The notes: a model not told the origin generated them from the sequence alone. A DNA stretch of 64,000 bases from Bos javanicus (GCF_032452875.1 NC_083880.1:58726829-58790828); one strand, 5' to 3'; shown: positions 11,133 through 21,425, counted from the stretch's first letter. Translations and numbers: made by a program.

Positions 11133-12208
11133 TCAGTTCAGTTCAGTCGCTCAGTCGTGTCCGACTCTTTGCAACCCCATGAATCACAGCACGCTAGGCC
11201 TCCCTGTCCATCACCAACTCCTAGACTCCATCCAAACCCACGTCCATTGAGTCAGTGATGCCATCCAACCATCTTATCCTCTGTCATCCCCTTCTCCTCC
11301 TGCCCTCAATCTTTCCCAGCATCAGGGTCTTTTCAAATGAGTCAGCTCTTCGCATCAGGTGGCCAAAGTATTGGAGTTTCAGCTTCAAAATCAGTCCTTC
11401 CAATGAACACCCAGGACTGATCTCCTTTAGAATGGACTGGTTGGATCTCCTTGCAGTCCAACAGACTCTCAAGAGTCTTCTCCAACACCACAGTTCAAAA
11501 GCATCAATTCTTCAGCGCTCAGCTTACTTTATAGTCCAACTCTCACATCCATACATGACTACTGAAAAACCATAGCCTTGACTAGATGGACCTTTGTTGA
11601 CAAAATAATGTCTCTGCTTTTTAATATGCTGTCTGGGTTGGTCATAACTTTCCTTCCAAGGAGCAAGCATCTTTTAATTTCATGGCTGTAATCACCATCT
11701 GCAGTGATTTTGGAGCCCCCCAAAATAAAGTCAGCTACTGTTTCCACTGTTTCCCCATCTATTTCCCATGAAGTGATGGGACCGGATGCCATGATCTTAG
11801 TTTTCTGAATGTTGAGCTTTAAACCAACTTTTTCACTCTCCTCTTTCACTTTCATCAAGACGTTCTTTAGTTCCTCTTCACTTTCTGCCATAAGGGTGGT
11901 GTCATCTGTATATCTGAGGTTATTGATATTTTTCCCGGCAGTCTTGATTCTGGCTTGTGCTTCCTCCAGCCCAGCATATCTCATGATGTACTCTGCATAG
12001 AAGTTAAATAAGCAGGGTGACAATATACAGCCTTGACGTACTCCTTTTCCTATTTGGAACCAGTCTGTTGTTCCATGTCCAGTTCTAACTGTTGCTTCCT
12101 GACCTGCATGTAGGTTTCTCAAGAGGCAGGTCAGGTGGTCTGGTATTCCCATCTCTTTCAGGATTTTCCACAGTTTATTGTGATCCACATAGTCAAAGGC
12201 CTTGGCAT
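11133..12208 (-). mobile_element. BovB (RTE) LINE, longest copy, 5'-truncated
   Basis: About 1.08 kb of the 3' third of BovB lies in reverse. The 3' end is at 11133-11150 (CAGTTCAGTTCAGTCGC) and the copy breaks off upstream at about 12208, after 'catagtcaaaggccttggca'. It keeps the second half of the reverse transcriptase and the C-terminal part. BovB is known to have entered ruminants by horizontal transfer; this copy lacks the endonuclease and the start of the transcriptase and is dead. Confidence 0.94.
11559..12188 (-). pseudogene. BovB reverse transcriptase remnant
   Basis: This 209-codon open frame encodes the C-terminal half of an RTE-type reverse transcriptase. Residues 49-58 carry the GVRQGCILSP block, and residues 93-96 read YTDD where the family has YADD, so the two catalytic aspartates are kept but the alanine is changed. 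The first catalytic block, the endonuclease and the thumb-side end are absent. The frame stops at 11559; homologous C-terminal text continues in other frames (for example 11284-11472). Its length and intactness suggest a fairly young copy, not an active enzyme. Confidence 0.85.
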
Positions 12209-12379
12209 AAGGGTGCTAATTTGCAATTTTCAGAAACATTCCCATTTGTTGGAAAAGACCATCTGCGGCTGGATTTCCCTTTTCATCGCCCCTCCCAGCT
12301 GCTCTGGGTTCCCTCTTGGTTCTCCTCAGAACTCTGTGTCTCTCTGAGGCTTTCTGGGGCCCAAAATAGCTAGAAGCAG

Positions 12380-12790
12380 GCATTTTTATGGGACTCTGAC
12401 AGCACAGGTCGGAGGAGCTGGGGGGCCAGGCCGGTGCTGGGCTTGGAGTCTTTTATCAGCCTTTATCACCCAGCTCTGAGCTGTTGGACTCAGAGTGCCT
12501 GGAGGCATTGGAGAAGCCCAGGAATGTTCCCACTGGCGATGTCTGGGGAGAGTCAGGCAGCCTGGGGTAGTTATAAATAGGACATCTGTGCAGGTGGAGC
12601 CCAGCCGGCAGGCTGCAGGAAGCTGGTTCCTGCTCCTTGAACCCTTCCATCTCTTCCTCTGCCAGAGCCTCGGGCGCCCATTTCCCTAACATTTGCATGA
12701 CGGTTGCCTGGGTCTCCAGTCAAAGTGCATGCAAATCCAAGCTCTGTGCCCAAAACTTATCTCTTGAGGAACACTGTTCCCAGTAGAGCC
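12380..12790. promoter_or_regulatory. Candidate control segment with muscle/blood-type motifs
   Basis: No repeat is recognised between the BovB break and 12827. Within it lie two GATA-type words TTATCA exactly 10 bases apart (12453, 12463), a third TTATCT at 12757, a TEAD-type GGAATGTTCC (12521-12530), a full MEF2-type word TTATAAATAG (12571-12580) that could also serve as a TATA box, two E-boxes (CATCTG 12583, CAGGTG 12591), and an inverted octamer pair. Each word alone is expected by chance in 64 kb; only the density is notable. Function is inferred, not shown. Confidence 0.3.
12691..12736. repeat. Inverted pair of octamer motifs
   Basis: ATTTGCATG at 12691-12699 and its exact reverse complement CATGCAAAT at 12728-12736 face each other across 28 bases. 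Both contain the ATGCAAAT octamer bound by Oct-1/Oct-2 type factors. Confidence 0.6.
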
Positions 12791-12827
12791 CGGACCCGAG
12801 ATGCCCAGGGAGAAAGGGAGCAGGTAT

Positions 12828-12985
12828 TCTTCCATCCCTCAAATACATACTAAGCACCTACTGTGTGCTTAGCCTGTGCACCTAGCACAGGCAACATGCT
12901 AGGAGCTGGGTACCAGAGTGAGCAGCCAGCCCATACCCATGGGGCTTCCAGTCAATGGGCAGACAGCCAGACAGATCCTTCAAAT
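12828..12985 (-). mobile_element. L2-like fragment
   Basis: The words 'catactaagcacctactgtg' and 'caacatgctaggagctggg' follow the L2-like order, with many changes. Confidence 0.5.
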
Positions 12986-13025
12986 GCCTAAGGTGATAGC
13001 TGGGTGTGTGTGGTGGGGGGATGCG

Positions 13026-13180
13026 TACATGCTCAGTCACTCAGTCATGTCCGACTCCTTGCAACCCCATGGACTGTAACCCACCAGGCTCCTCAGTCCA
13101 TGGAATTTTTCAGGCAAGAATACTGGAGCAGGATGCCATTTCCAACTCCAGGGGATCTTCCCTAACTGGGGATGGGTAAT
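13026..13180 (-). mobile_element. Bov-tA SINE, head missing
   Basis: The BovA body is present from 'gctcagtcactcagtcatgt' to 'ggggatcttccctaactggg', but the tRNA-like head is lost. The break directly precedes an old L1 3' end. Confidence 0.85.
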
Positions 13181-13185
13181 ACTTT

Positions 13186-13655
13186 AAACAGGATTGTGCA
13201 AGAATGATCTTAGCAATTTTATTTATAAGAGCCCCAAACTAGGAATAATTCAAATGCCCATCGATGGGATAGAGGGAAAAAAGGGCCATGTATACAGCTG
13301 TGGAATATTCCTGATCACTGAGGAAAGATGAGATACCAGACACAGGGATGCATCTTGATATGAGAAGGAAGCCAGGCCAGGAGAAGACTCTGTGTGCTTC
13401 AATGCACAGATCATTCAAAGGCAGGAACTGTCTATGTGTGGAGCTGAAAATAAGGACAGTGGTAACCCTGGGGTGGAACAGGGGGCCCAGAGAGGCACAT
13501 GGAGAACTTCGAGGGTCAAGTTCTCTTTCTGGATCTGGATGCTAGATACCCATGTGTGCTCCCTTTTTGAAGATTTGTGCATCTGGTCAGTTAACATCTG
13601 TGCCCTTTTCTGTTTATGTATTTTACGTCTTGATAAAAGTTTACATAAAATAATA
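13186..13655 (+). mobile_element. L1M 3' end
   Basis: The plus strand reads as the L1 3' region: 'ttatttataagagccccaaa', 'tcaaatgcccatcgatggga', 'ggaatattcctgatcactga', ending with 'tgataaaagtttacat' and an A-rich tail. It is old and diverged. Confidence 0.7.
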
Positions 13656-14274
13656 AAGGAGGGAAGGGGAGATGTGGGGCCATCCAGGAAGTAGGGCTGC
13701 AGAGAAAACACAGGACACCCAGTTAAATTTGAATTTCAGTTAAACAAGGAATCACTTTTTTTAGCGAAAGTATGTCCAGAATATCGCTGGACCTGCCCAG
13801 CGTGCTACTGGGAACCACAGTCCCAGGACCTCGGCTCTCTCTACCACCTCTCATGGTCTCCAGGTAGTCTCCCTGGTCTCCAGCTCATCTGCTCCCCAGA
13901 TGGGTTGCTTTGGGGTGCTGCCAGGCCATGAACCCAGGGCTCTGGGCACCCCCCAGGGCAGCTCAGCTCTGTACCAAGACTTGGAATCAGGAAGTTGAAG
14001 ACACCAGCAAGTCCCCCTCAAGGCCTTCCCTCTGTCCAGATGAAAATACTAAGTGGGAACATTGGAGCTGGATCCTCTGGAGTCTAATGCGTAATGGCCA
14101 GGATATAGTTCCTGAGTGCTCAGCAAATGCTGTGAGCCTCTGTGATCAGCAGCACTGACTGAATGCTGACTGTGTGTGCACACAGGCGTGTGCAATTCCC
14201 GCCTTGAACGGAGAGGAGATGCTTTGTAGAAAGTTGGTTGATCGAATGAATGAGCTCTCCCACTGCTATCACAG
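13656..14274. other. Unassigned segment
   Basis: Mixed composition; no repeat or exon recognised. A worn L1 or MIR origin is possible for parts of it. Confidence 0.5.
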
Positions 14275-14375
14275 CCCCCACCTACCACCTGTGTGGTGAC
14301 TTTGGAATCCTTCCCTCCTTAAGCCTCAGTTTCCTTCTCTGCAAAACAAAGATGATGACAGTCACTGGCTCACTT
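14275..14375 (+). mobile_element. MIR fragment
   Basis: The MIR core appears as 'aagcctcagtttccttctct' and 'gcaaaacaaagatgatgaca'. Confidence 0.6.
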
Positions 14376-14579
14376 GGAAGGGTTTCTCAGCCTCGGCACC
14401 ACGACCATTCGGCCTGGACCATTCTGTGCAGGGCTATGTCCTGCACTTCCAGGGACTCAGCAACATCAGGGTCTCTACTCACAAGATGCAGATAGCAGCC
14501 GCTCCTGACTGTGATGACCGAAACATCTCCAGAGGTCGCCAAGTGTCCTCTGGGAGACAGGATCACTGGCTGAGAGCCC

Positions 14580-14720
14580 CTGGGTTGTTATGAAGATTGA
14601 TGAGATTATGTCTGCAGAGGACCTAGCAGAAACCCCAGCACGGGATGATCGCTGTCAAGTTGAGGAGCCTAAAAGTGCCGGGATGAGGACTTGAACTCAA
14701 TGTGTCTGACCGCAAGGCCT
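14580..14720 (+). mobile_element. MIR 3' half, diverged
   Basis: 'gggttgttatgaagattgat' followed by 'gagattatgtctgcagagga' and 'cctagcaga' mirrors the MIR 3' half. It may be the displaced end of the copy at 14275. Confidence 0.42.
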
Positions 14721-14863
14721 GACTGTGCCCACGGATGCCCCAGGGATCTTGTTGGGTGCTGATCTGATGGGACAGGTCTAGGGTGGGCCCAAGATGCAGC
14801 CTTTGTATGAAGTGCATGAACCCTTGCCCTTGACACTGCCGATGGCCTTGAGGTGCTTATGGT

Positions 14864-15071
14864 CCAGTGTTAGTCGCTCAGTCGTATCTGACTCTTTGTG
14901 ACCCCATGGACTGTAGTCTGCCAGGCTCCTCTGTCCATAGAATTCTCCAGGCAAGAATACTGAAGTGGGTTGCCATTCCTTTCTCCAGGGGATCTTCCCA
15001 ACCCAGGGATTGAACTGAGGTCTCCTGCACTGCAGGCAGACTCTTTACCATCTGAGTCACCAGGGAAGCCC
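14864..15071 (-). mobile_element. Bov-tA SINE, full length
   Basis: A complete reverse copy ends with the head 'gtcaccagggaagccc'. Only a six-base GTCCAG is shared by the two flanks, so the target site is weakly defined. Confidence 0.92.
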
Positions 15072-15372
15072 AGTCCAGAGGGGAAGAAAAAAGGACACAC
15101 ACCACAGGACCTGCCATATGACAGGAAGGTGGGGGTTTACATAATAAAAATCAGGTGGCAGTGGGGAAGCAGTACAGTTTGCAAAATTCAGATCAGTAAA
15201 CTATAGCCACTATAGGCTGCTGTCTGTCTGTGTAAATAATGTTCATTGGCATCGGGGCTGGGTCTAGGGCGAGGCAAGTGAGGCAGAATGGTGCCAGCAC
15301 AGGGCTGCCACTTGTCTGTGCTAAACTTTTTCTGTATTTTGTACCTCATGGCTTTTTTCAGCAATTGATTTT

Positions 15373-15660
15373 TTAAAATTATTTATTTATTGGTTTCACT
15401 GAGTCTTCATTGCTATCTGCGGGCTTCCTCTAGTTGCAGCGAGCAGGGGCTTCTCTCTAGTTGTGGTGCTCGGGCTTCTCATTGCGGTGGCTTCTCTTGT
15501 TGCAGAGCACAGGCTCTAGGCACTCAGACTTCAGTAGCTGCAACACATGGGCTTAGGTGCTCTGTGGCATGTGGGATCTTCTTGGACCAGGGATCGAACC
15601 CGTGTCTCCTGCACTGGCAGGCACATTCTTAACTACTAGACCACCAGGGAAGCCCTGAGC
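15373..15660 (-). mobile_element. CHR-type SINE
   Basis: It shows the T-rich tail (ATTATTTATTTATTGG), the body with repeated 'gttgcagcgag'-like modules, and the head 'ccaccagggaagccc'. ATTGATTTT is duplicated at 15364-15372 and 15661-15669. Confidence 0.9.
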
Positions 15661-15844
15661 ATTGATTTTGATCTTTGAAAAATTTGCTTTGCAGTCATCT
15701 CTGTGCATTTTCTGTACACAGGGCCATGCCTCACTTGCCTCATCCTAGTCTCAGCCCTACTGGAAGGGTTCCAGAAGGGCTCTGTGCCTCCAGATGGGAC
15801 CAGCAGGGGCTCAGATGTGACATTTCCTGTGTCTGCACCCTGCT

Positions 15845-16005
15845 CTGCCCCCAGCTGGCTGTGTGGCCTTGGGCAGCAGCCTGAGCTCTGGGGCCTCCAT
15901 TTCCCTCCTGTGAAATGGGGCCAGAAGTGCCCAACTCTCCTACCTGGCAAGGATGTAGAAAGAATTAAATGAGATAATATATGCAGAAGCTTTTGGGAGG
16001 CCTGA
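15845..16005 (+). mobile_element. MIR, long copy
   Basis: Nearly the whole MIR order is kept: 'ggctgtgtggccttgggcag', 'cctccatttccctcctgtga', 'aatgggg', and the 3' half 'aattaaatgagataatatat'. Confidence 0.78.
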
Positions 16006-16587
16006 AGTATACTCACTGTCAGCTAGAACGCAAAGTCAAGTCAAACCTACCTCACGGAAGCCGAAAAGAAGCAGGGAAGCCTTCGAGGGGCTGAGCTGGG
16101 TCATCACAGGTGACTCTTGAAATGGGTCTGGAGGAATAAGAAAGGGCTCAGACAATCCAGAAAGACATCGAGGTGAAGGAATCTGCAGAGGGCAAGACTT
16201 AGAGGAAGGGGTTCTCCTGGATGGCGGGACCCAGATGGCCACGTGCAGAGGGAAAGTCAGAGCTCAGCATATCCACTCATTGGCAGCAGAGGTACTTCTC
16301 TCTGTGGCCAGGAGGAAGGGGAAGTCCCAGCCCGGCATGGATCACCATGGAAGGTAATCACCATACCAGCAGCAACCATCCACATGCCAGGGCCCCAGCA
16401 AGCAGCCAAGGACTTCCCCGCACAACCTCCTTTGCCACAGACACCATGTGGGGTTACAGAAGTGAGAATGCGGGCTTCTGATGGTCCAGACCTGGAGGGA
16501 GGGAGAGTCAGACCAGGGTGGCCTGGATGCAGGAAACGAAACTGAAAATACAAAGCAGAAGATTTGGCATTGGGCACCAGGGAGACT
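16006..16587. other. Unassigned segment
   Basis: GC-rich, no recognised repeat. Frames of 86-145 codons overlap here on both strands, which is typical of chance frames in GC-rich DNA. Confidence 0.5.
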
Positions 16588-16806
16588 TGGCTTTCCTGGT
16601 GGCTCAGACAGTAAAGAGTCCACCTGCCAATGCAGGAAACCCGGTTCGATCCCCGGGTCAGGAAGATCCACTGGAGAAGGAAATGGCAACCCACTTCAGT
16701 ATTCTTGCCTGGAGAATTCCATGGACAGAGAAGGCTGGTGGGCTACAGCCCATGATATCGCAAACAGTCAGAGACAAGTGAGCAACTAACAGTTTCACTT
16801 TTTTTG
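16588..16806 (+). mobile_element. Bov-tA SINE, full length
   Basis: Complete copy from 'ggctttcctggtggctcaga' to 'gtgagcaactaacagtttca', with the ACTTTTTTT tail. Frames covering it (16257-16789) are SINE shadows. Confidence 0.92.
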
Positions 16807-17139
16807 ACTGAGGAGACAAAGAGCCAATGGCACTTAACCTCGTACATATCAGCTTCAGATGCACTGAGTTTCAAGATACCATGTGGCAGGGAGACAGGCT
16901 CTGATAAATTGCTCTCTGGGTTAGAAAGCAGCAGATTCCAGCTGGAGGCCTGGTCTGGGTGATTTCCCCCTAAACTTACCCAGAGATGGCCCCAGGAGGC
17001 CTCCCTGAGTCACCCAGAGCTGGCAAGTCTCAAGAGGCACCATCTTGGGATGCCTTTGCTCTGTGTACACGGGGCGAGGTTGCACAACCCCAGGGGCACC
17101 GCCACAGGGTGACCTGTAGAACATCAGCTTTATCTCCTT

Positions 17140-17260
17140 GATCTGTGCTGTCAGGACCATTATTATCCCCTTCTGCTGCTGAACAGAGTAAGGCTCAGAG
17201 AGGTGATGTAACTTGCACATTGGCCAACAGCTAACGCAGGTGGAGAGGGATTCACGGCCA
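17140..17260 (-). mobile_element. MIR fragment
   Basis: 'ccattattatccccttctgc', then 'agtaaggctcagagaggtga' and 'tgtaacttgcac' give the reverse MIR core and head side. Confidence 0.62.
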
Positions 17261-17814
17261 GCTCCTGTCCCTTTCCAGAACAAATGACTTCTACCCCACT
17301 GGCTTCTCCCCTGAGGACTCACTTTCCTCCAAACCCACTCAAATGATGCTAAGCATTCTCCCACACCCTCTGGTTTCTTTGCCTAGGAGAGCTGGAGGCC
17401 AGCCTTAAGGAAGTTCCCTGGGACTTAGGGTTTATTGGAATCGGAAGAAACCACTTCCTCCCAGGACAACACACCTGAGCCTGCTCTCTGTCCATCCACC
17501 TGGGCCTGTGGGGGAGGGGCAGCCTCCCGGAAGTCAGGCTGTTGGGGGTTCAGTGCTGTGCCAAGGTCTGATTTCATCAAGGAAATTGGCCAAGTCAGAT
17601 TGCAGGATGTACGAGAAGGTTCCTAAAAATCATGTAGCAAGAGAGGTAGAGAGGCAGGCGTCACACCCTCCGGGGGAAGGCATGGGGGAGGGGACACCAT
17701 AAGTATAAGATGTTCATCCTTGCACATCTGCAGCAGCGGGAATCAACACACTTGTGGGGATGTAAGCTTTGCTTGAATGACAAGGTGGAAGATTAATTAT
17801 AATCACAGCCATTT
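17261..17814. other. Unassigned segment
   Basis: No repeat or gene recognised. Short frames at 17435-17702 lack any domain. Confidence 0.5.
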
Positions 17815-18258
17815 ATGACGTCTGTATTCATTTCTCCGTGTCTGATGCAACGATGGACTACAAACCAGGTGGCTTAAGACAACAGAAATTGATTCTGTCC
17901 CAGTTCTAGAGGTCAGAGTCCAAAGTCAAATTGTTGGCTGTGCCTCTCTTCCTCTGCAGGCTGTGGGGGACAACCCTTTCCTGGGCTCTTCTGGTGACCC
18001 CAGGTGTCCTGGGCTTGTGGCCACATCACTCCAGTCTCTGCCTCCATCATCACATGGCTCCACCCTGTGCGTCTCCTTCTCTTCTCTTCTAAGGACACTT
18101 GTCACTGGACTTGGGGCCCACCCGGATCCAGGATGGCTTCGTTTTGAGATCCTTAACTTGATTGCATCTGTAAAGACTCTTTTCCCAATAAGGTCCACAT
18201 TAGCAGGCTCCAGGGGGACACAATTTTTGCAGGGGGAGGGGCCACCCTCAACCCACGA
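17815..18258 (-). mobile_element. MaLR-type solo LTR (MLT1-like), antisense
   Basis: The plus strand follows the reverse of an MLT1-type LTR: 'accaggtggcttaagacaac', 'ggtcagagtccaaagtcaaa', 'atcatcacatggctccaccc', 'aacttgattgcatctgtaaa', 'gactcttttcccaataagg'. It is the relic of an ancient LTR retrotransposon; no internal genes are beside it. Confidence 0.75.
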
Positions 18259-18534
18259 CTGCGCCATTCCCACATCCCACAGGCTGAGTGGGCAAGGGAG
18301 GGCTTTCCAAGCACAATCTCATTTGCACACTGTTTTGTACATAAAAATATGAGCTCCTCGTGGAACAGTGTGTTGGCTGTGAAGCTGCACCCCTGTCGGC
18401 CAAAGTCATTGCCTGGTATTTCCTTCCCCTGCCACCCCCTCGCGGGTACAAGGGAGAAAGAGGGAGGGAGCTTGCAAACAGCACATCCACTACTTGTTAG
18501 GGATGTCCTATATGGGAAGTTAATGGTTGCACAG

Positions 18535-18568
18535 TCACACACATGCACACACACCTACACACATACAA
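18535..18568. repeat. CA-rich microsatellite
   Basis: Imperfect (CA)n with interruptions, about 34 bases. Confidence 0.75.
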
Positions 18569-18587
18569 TTCCAAAAGCCAAGCATCT

Positions 18588-18660
18588 GGTCATTTTACAG
18601 ATAGGGAATCCGAGGCTGGGATGACTGGAGGGAGGATGATCGGAAGTCAGAGGATCAGAA
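18588..18660 (-). mobile_element. MIR core fragment
   Basis: 'cattttacagatagggaatc' with 'cgaggctgggatga' matches the reverse MIR core; little else remains. Confidence 0.45.
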
Positions 18661-19197
18661 TGACGGCTTCCATGCCCAGGTGGAGTCAGTTGACCCTCGA
18701 GAGTGCATTTCAACCCATCTTGAGACTGGCCTCAAAAGGACATCCGCAAACACCTCCCAGAGCTTTGGTTGAGAGGCTTCTAAGAGAAAATCCGCGCCTG
18801 CAGCCTTTTCACTCGCACACCTAGCCATCCGAACAGATCCAGGCCTGCTTCTCAGAGCAGAGCTGGGACAGGTGCTCCACAGGCAGCATCGGTTTGGAAT
18901 AAGCTTACCTTGCAGAGATTAAATCCGCTCTCAGGGCTGAATTAAAGTTCAATGAAAGATAGTTCTCAATGCCTTGCTGGCCTCATGGACCTCTCTGGGA
19001 GACAAGTCCTTCAAAATTCCTTCCTATGAGCCCATACCCTCCCCAAATCAAGCAGCCGTGTCATCCGAGGCAGGGCACACCAGAAGCATGCCGGAGGAAA
19101 ACGTGAGTTTTCTTCTGGTAGGAAGTTTGGCATCTCCACTGCCAGGATTAAAATTCTGGCCCTGTTTCAGACTAACTGAGAAGCAAAGGCTGTTTTC
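18661..19197. other. Unassigned segment
   Basis: No repeat or exon recognised. Confidence 0.5.
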
Positions 19198-19715
19198 ATC
19201 CATTCATTCATTCATTCATTCATCCATCCATTCATCCAGCAAGTATTTTTTGAGGGCCTGCTTAGCCCTGGGGCTTGCATGACCTCACCCTTTAGAGGGA
19301 AGGTGGACATGAAACCAATAACACAACAACCACATAATCAAGCCATGGGGGTTTAGAGTCGGAGGTGGGGTGCTACAGGGTGGGTCAGGTAGAGCTGAAG
19401 GATCCTGTTGGAAGGAAGACCCTCCCTAGGAGAAATGATGCTTGAAATGAAACTTTAAGGACAACCAGGACAGACCTGGAGGAGGTGGACCTAGGGAAGG
19501 GGAGTCATCCCAGCAGAGGAACAGCAGGTGGAAAGGCCCTGTGGTGGGAAGACACCAAGGTGGGAGGGCCTGAAAGCAGGCCAGGGGAGGCGGAGGTGGG
19601 AACCCCAGGTAAGAACTCAGGTGTGCCCTGGGGTGGGCGTGGCCAAAGCACAGAAGGGCTTGGATTTAATTCTGTGGGCAATCAGAAGCCTGTGGAGCAT
19701 TTATTTTCAACTAAG
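19198..19715 (-). mobile_element. L2-like fragment, long
   Basis: It opens with seven ATTC/ATCC units (19198-19238), then 'agcaagtattttttgagggc', and far downstream 'ggtggaaaggccctgtggtg' and 'gggcttggatttaattctgt', all in the order of antisense L2-like repeats. Confidence 0.62.
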
Positions 19716-19805
19716 CTTGTAATTTGTAGGTAATTGTAGATTTCCATGCAAGAGGAAGAAATAATGCAAAGAGATCCTGTGTAATATCACCTCGCTTCCC
19801 CCAGT

Positions 19806-20027
19806 GGTTTGTTTTGTTGTTTAGTCGCTAAATCATGTCCGATTCTTTTGTGACCCCATGGACTGTATAGCCCACCAGGCTCCTCTGTCCATGGGATTTC
19901 CCAGGCAAGAATACTGGAGTGGGTTGCCATTTCCCTTCTCCAGGGGATCTTCCCAACCTAGGGATTGAACTTGAGTCTCCGGCATTGGCAGGCGGATTCT
20001 TTACTGCTGAGTCACCAGGGAAGCTCC
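19806..20027 (-). mobile_element. Bov-tA SINE, full length
   Basis: Complete reverse copy inserted in the old L1; removing it rejoins the L1 text. It begins with TTTTGTTGTTTAGTCGC. Confidence 0.92.
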
Positions 20028-20130
20028 TCCCTCCATGATTATATCTTGCAAAACTATACTGTAGGGTCACAACCAGGACACTGACATGGACACAAGCCAC
20101 CCATTTTATTCAGTCTCCCCCAGTTTGCTC

Positions 20131-20240
20131 ACTCGTGTGTGTATGTGTGTGTACCTGTGTATGTGTATATGTGTGTATTTGTGTCCCTGTGAGTGTTTGT
20201 ATACATGTGCATACATGTGTATGTAAGTGTATATACACGT
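20131..20240. repeat. TG-rich microsatellite
   Basis: Interrupted (TG)n with TATG and CATG variants. It lies where old L1 copies carry a native TG run, so it probably grew from the L1. Confidence 0.8.
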
Positions 20241-20270
20241 GTTTAGTTCAGTGCAGTAAGCAGGCTTGTG

Positions 20271-20689
20271 GGGCTACTCACATTTATCTACCATTTCACA
20301 GTAAAAGAAAAGAGCTTGTAAACATGAAATACGACAGATGGGGTTCAAGTTGCCACTGACCACTCCCATTATGGTCCCTGTTGCCTCTCCCAGAGTGACC
20401 CTTAAGAGATCTCTTTGGTGTGGAGACCTCCACAGCTCCGCACTGTAGGTGGGAAGATGTGGCATCATTAATTTTCTAGGATGGCTAGAAAGTAAAAACA
20501 ATACCACGTGGACTGTATGTGCCTGTGGTAGGATGTGACAAGAAGGGAATTTCACCTCTGTGGTCTTCTTTCCCCAAACCCCAAGCCTGGTCTAACTTTG
20601 AGGAAAACATCAGGCAGACCCAGATTGGAAGGTGTGTCACAAAACACTTGAGCTGTACTCCCCCACACAGCCGAGACCACCAAAAACGA
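20271..20689. other. Unassigned segment
   Basis: No repeat or gene recognised. Confidence 0.45.
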
Positions 20690-20934
20690 GGCATGATGGA
20701 GAAACAGTCACTGAGCAGAGGACCAAGGTAACAGGAGCACTAAATGTCACGCGCACCCTGGCTGTGGGCTGGCGCAGGCACCTGTGGACTCTAAATAAAA
20801 TCTGGAATCGAGTGAATAATGATACCAGGATTGGTGCAGGACCCAGTCACGCAGAATGACATGATGGGAAATTCAAACCCAGTGAGAGCCATGGGCAAAC
20901 ACTCTGTACTATCTTTGCAACTTTTAGTACTTTT
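20690..20934 (+). mobile_element. Probable L1 3' end
   Basis: Worn L1 3' text ('taaataaaatctggaatcga') leads to 'aacactctgtactatctttg', a well-known L1 3' phrase. The copy then folds back on itself (see the inverted repeat at 20891-20964). Confidence 0.45.
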
Positions 20935-20964
20935 AGTTGCAAAGGTAGCACAGAGTGTTCCCAT
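20891..20964. repeat. Long inverted repeat (hairpin)
   Basis: Arms at 20898-20922 and 20935-20959 (25 bases each) pair with one A-C mismatch and one G-U pair around a 12-base loop (20923-20934). ATGGG (20891-20895) and CCCAT (20960-20964) extend the stem beyond a two-base bulge. The 74-base foldback has the size of a microRNA precursor. Both arms resemble the same L1 3' phrase in opposite directions. Expression is unknown. Confidence 0.78.
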
Positions 20965-20981
20965 ATGTCCCACATGCAGAG

Positions 20982-21001
20982 TTCAAGGGCACCCCCTTGA
21001 A
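20982..21001. repeat. Small perfect hairpin
   Basis: TTCAAGGG and CCCTTGAA pair perfectly around the loop CACC, 17 bases after the larger foldback. It is too short to be called a gene or terminator. Confidence 0.65.
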
Positions 21002-21337
21002 GTTCACAAGGGACTCCAGGGAGCTGATACATTCAAAAGTATGCAAAGTACAAAATTCAAATTTCCCCTCCAGCATCTTCTACCCCGAATTTACTACCCA
21101 GTAGCTAGGACACGATATGGATTTTCTGCCACCTTTGGGAGTTCTTTTATAAAAGAAACGTCCAGTGCCTGATGACAAGCTCATCTTTGCAGACGAGTCC
21201 TAAGTCAGAGTAAAGTCTCTGAAAAGACCCTCACTTGGTCATATTTCAAATAACGTAAAACCCACATAGTCTGAACTTCTTCCGGGCACCAGGCCCTCTG
21301 CCTCCTCACCCCAGCCCACCAAAAAGAAACTGTCTTT

Positions 21338-21425
21338 AGCTCCATTTCCAAGAGGAGGAAACTGAGGCCTGAGTCACAGCCACTTGCAATGGGAGTGGAA
21401 TTCGGTTCTAGCCTCTGATGGCAAC
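21338..21425 (-). mobile_element. MIR core fragment
   Basis: 'tccatttccaagaggaggaa' and 'actgaggcctgagtcaca' give the reverse MIR core. Confidence 0.58.

Larger units (their letters stand above)
19716..20270 (-). mobile_element. Old L1 3' region, antisense, split by a SINE
   Basis: 'aatgcaaagagatcctgtgt' and 'cttcccccagtggtt' come before the SINE; 'atcttgcaaaactatactgt', 'cacaaccaggacactgacat' and a TG-rich stretch follow it. This is the usual reverse text of an old L1 3' region. Confidence 0.7.

Noticed and set aside
17815..18258. Possible endogenous retrovirus with genes
   Set aside because: Only an LTR-like segment is seen here and at 26205, 30425 and 54480; no gag, pol or env homology lies next to any of them.
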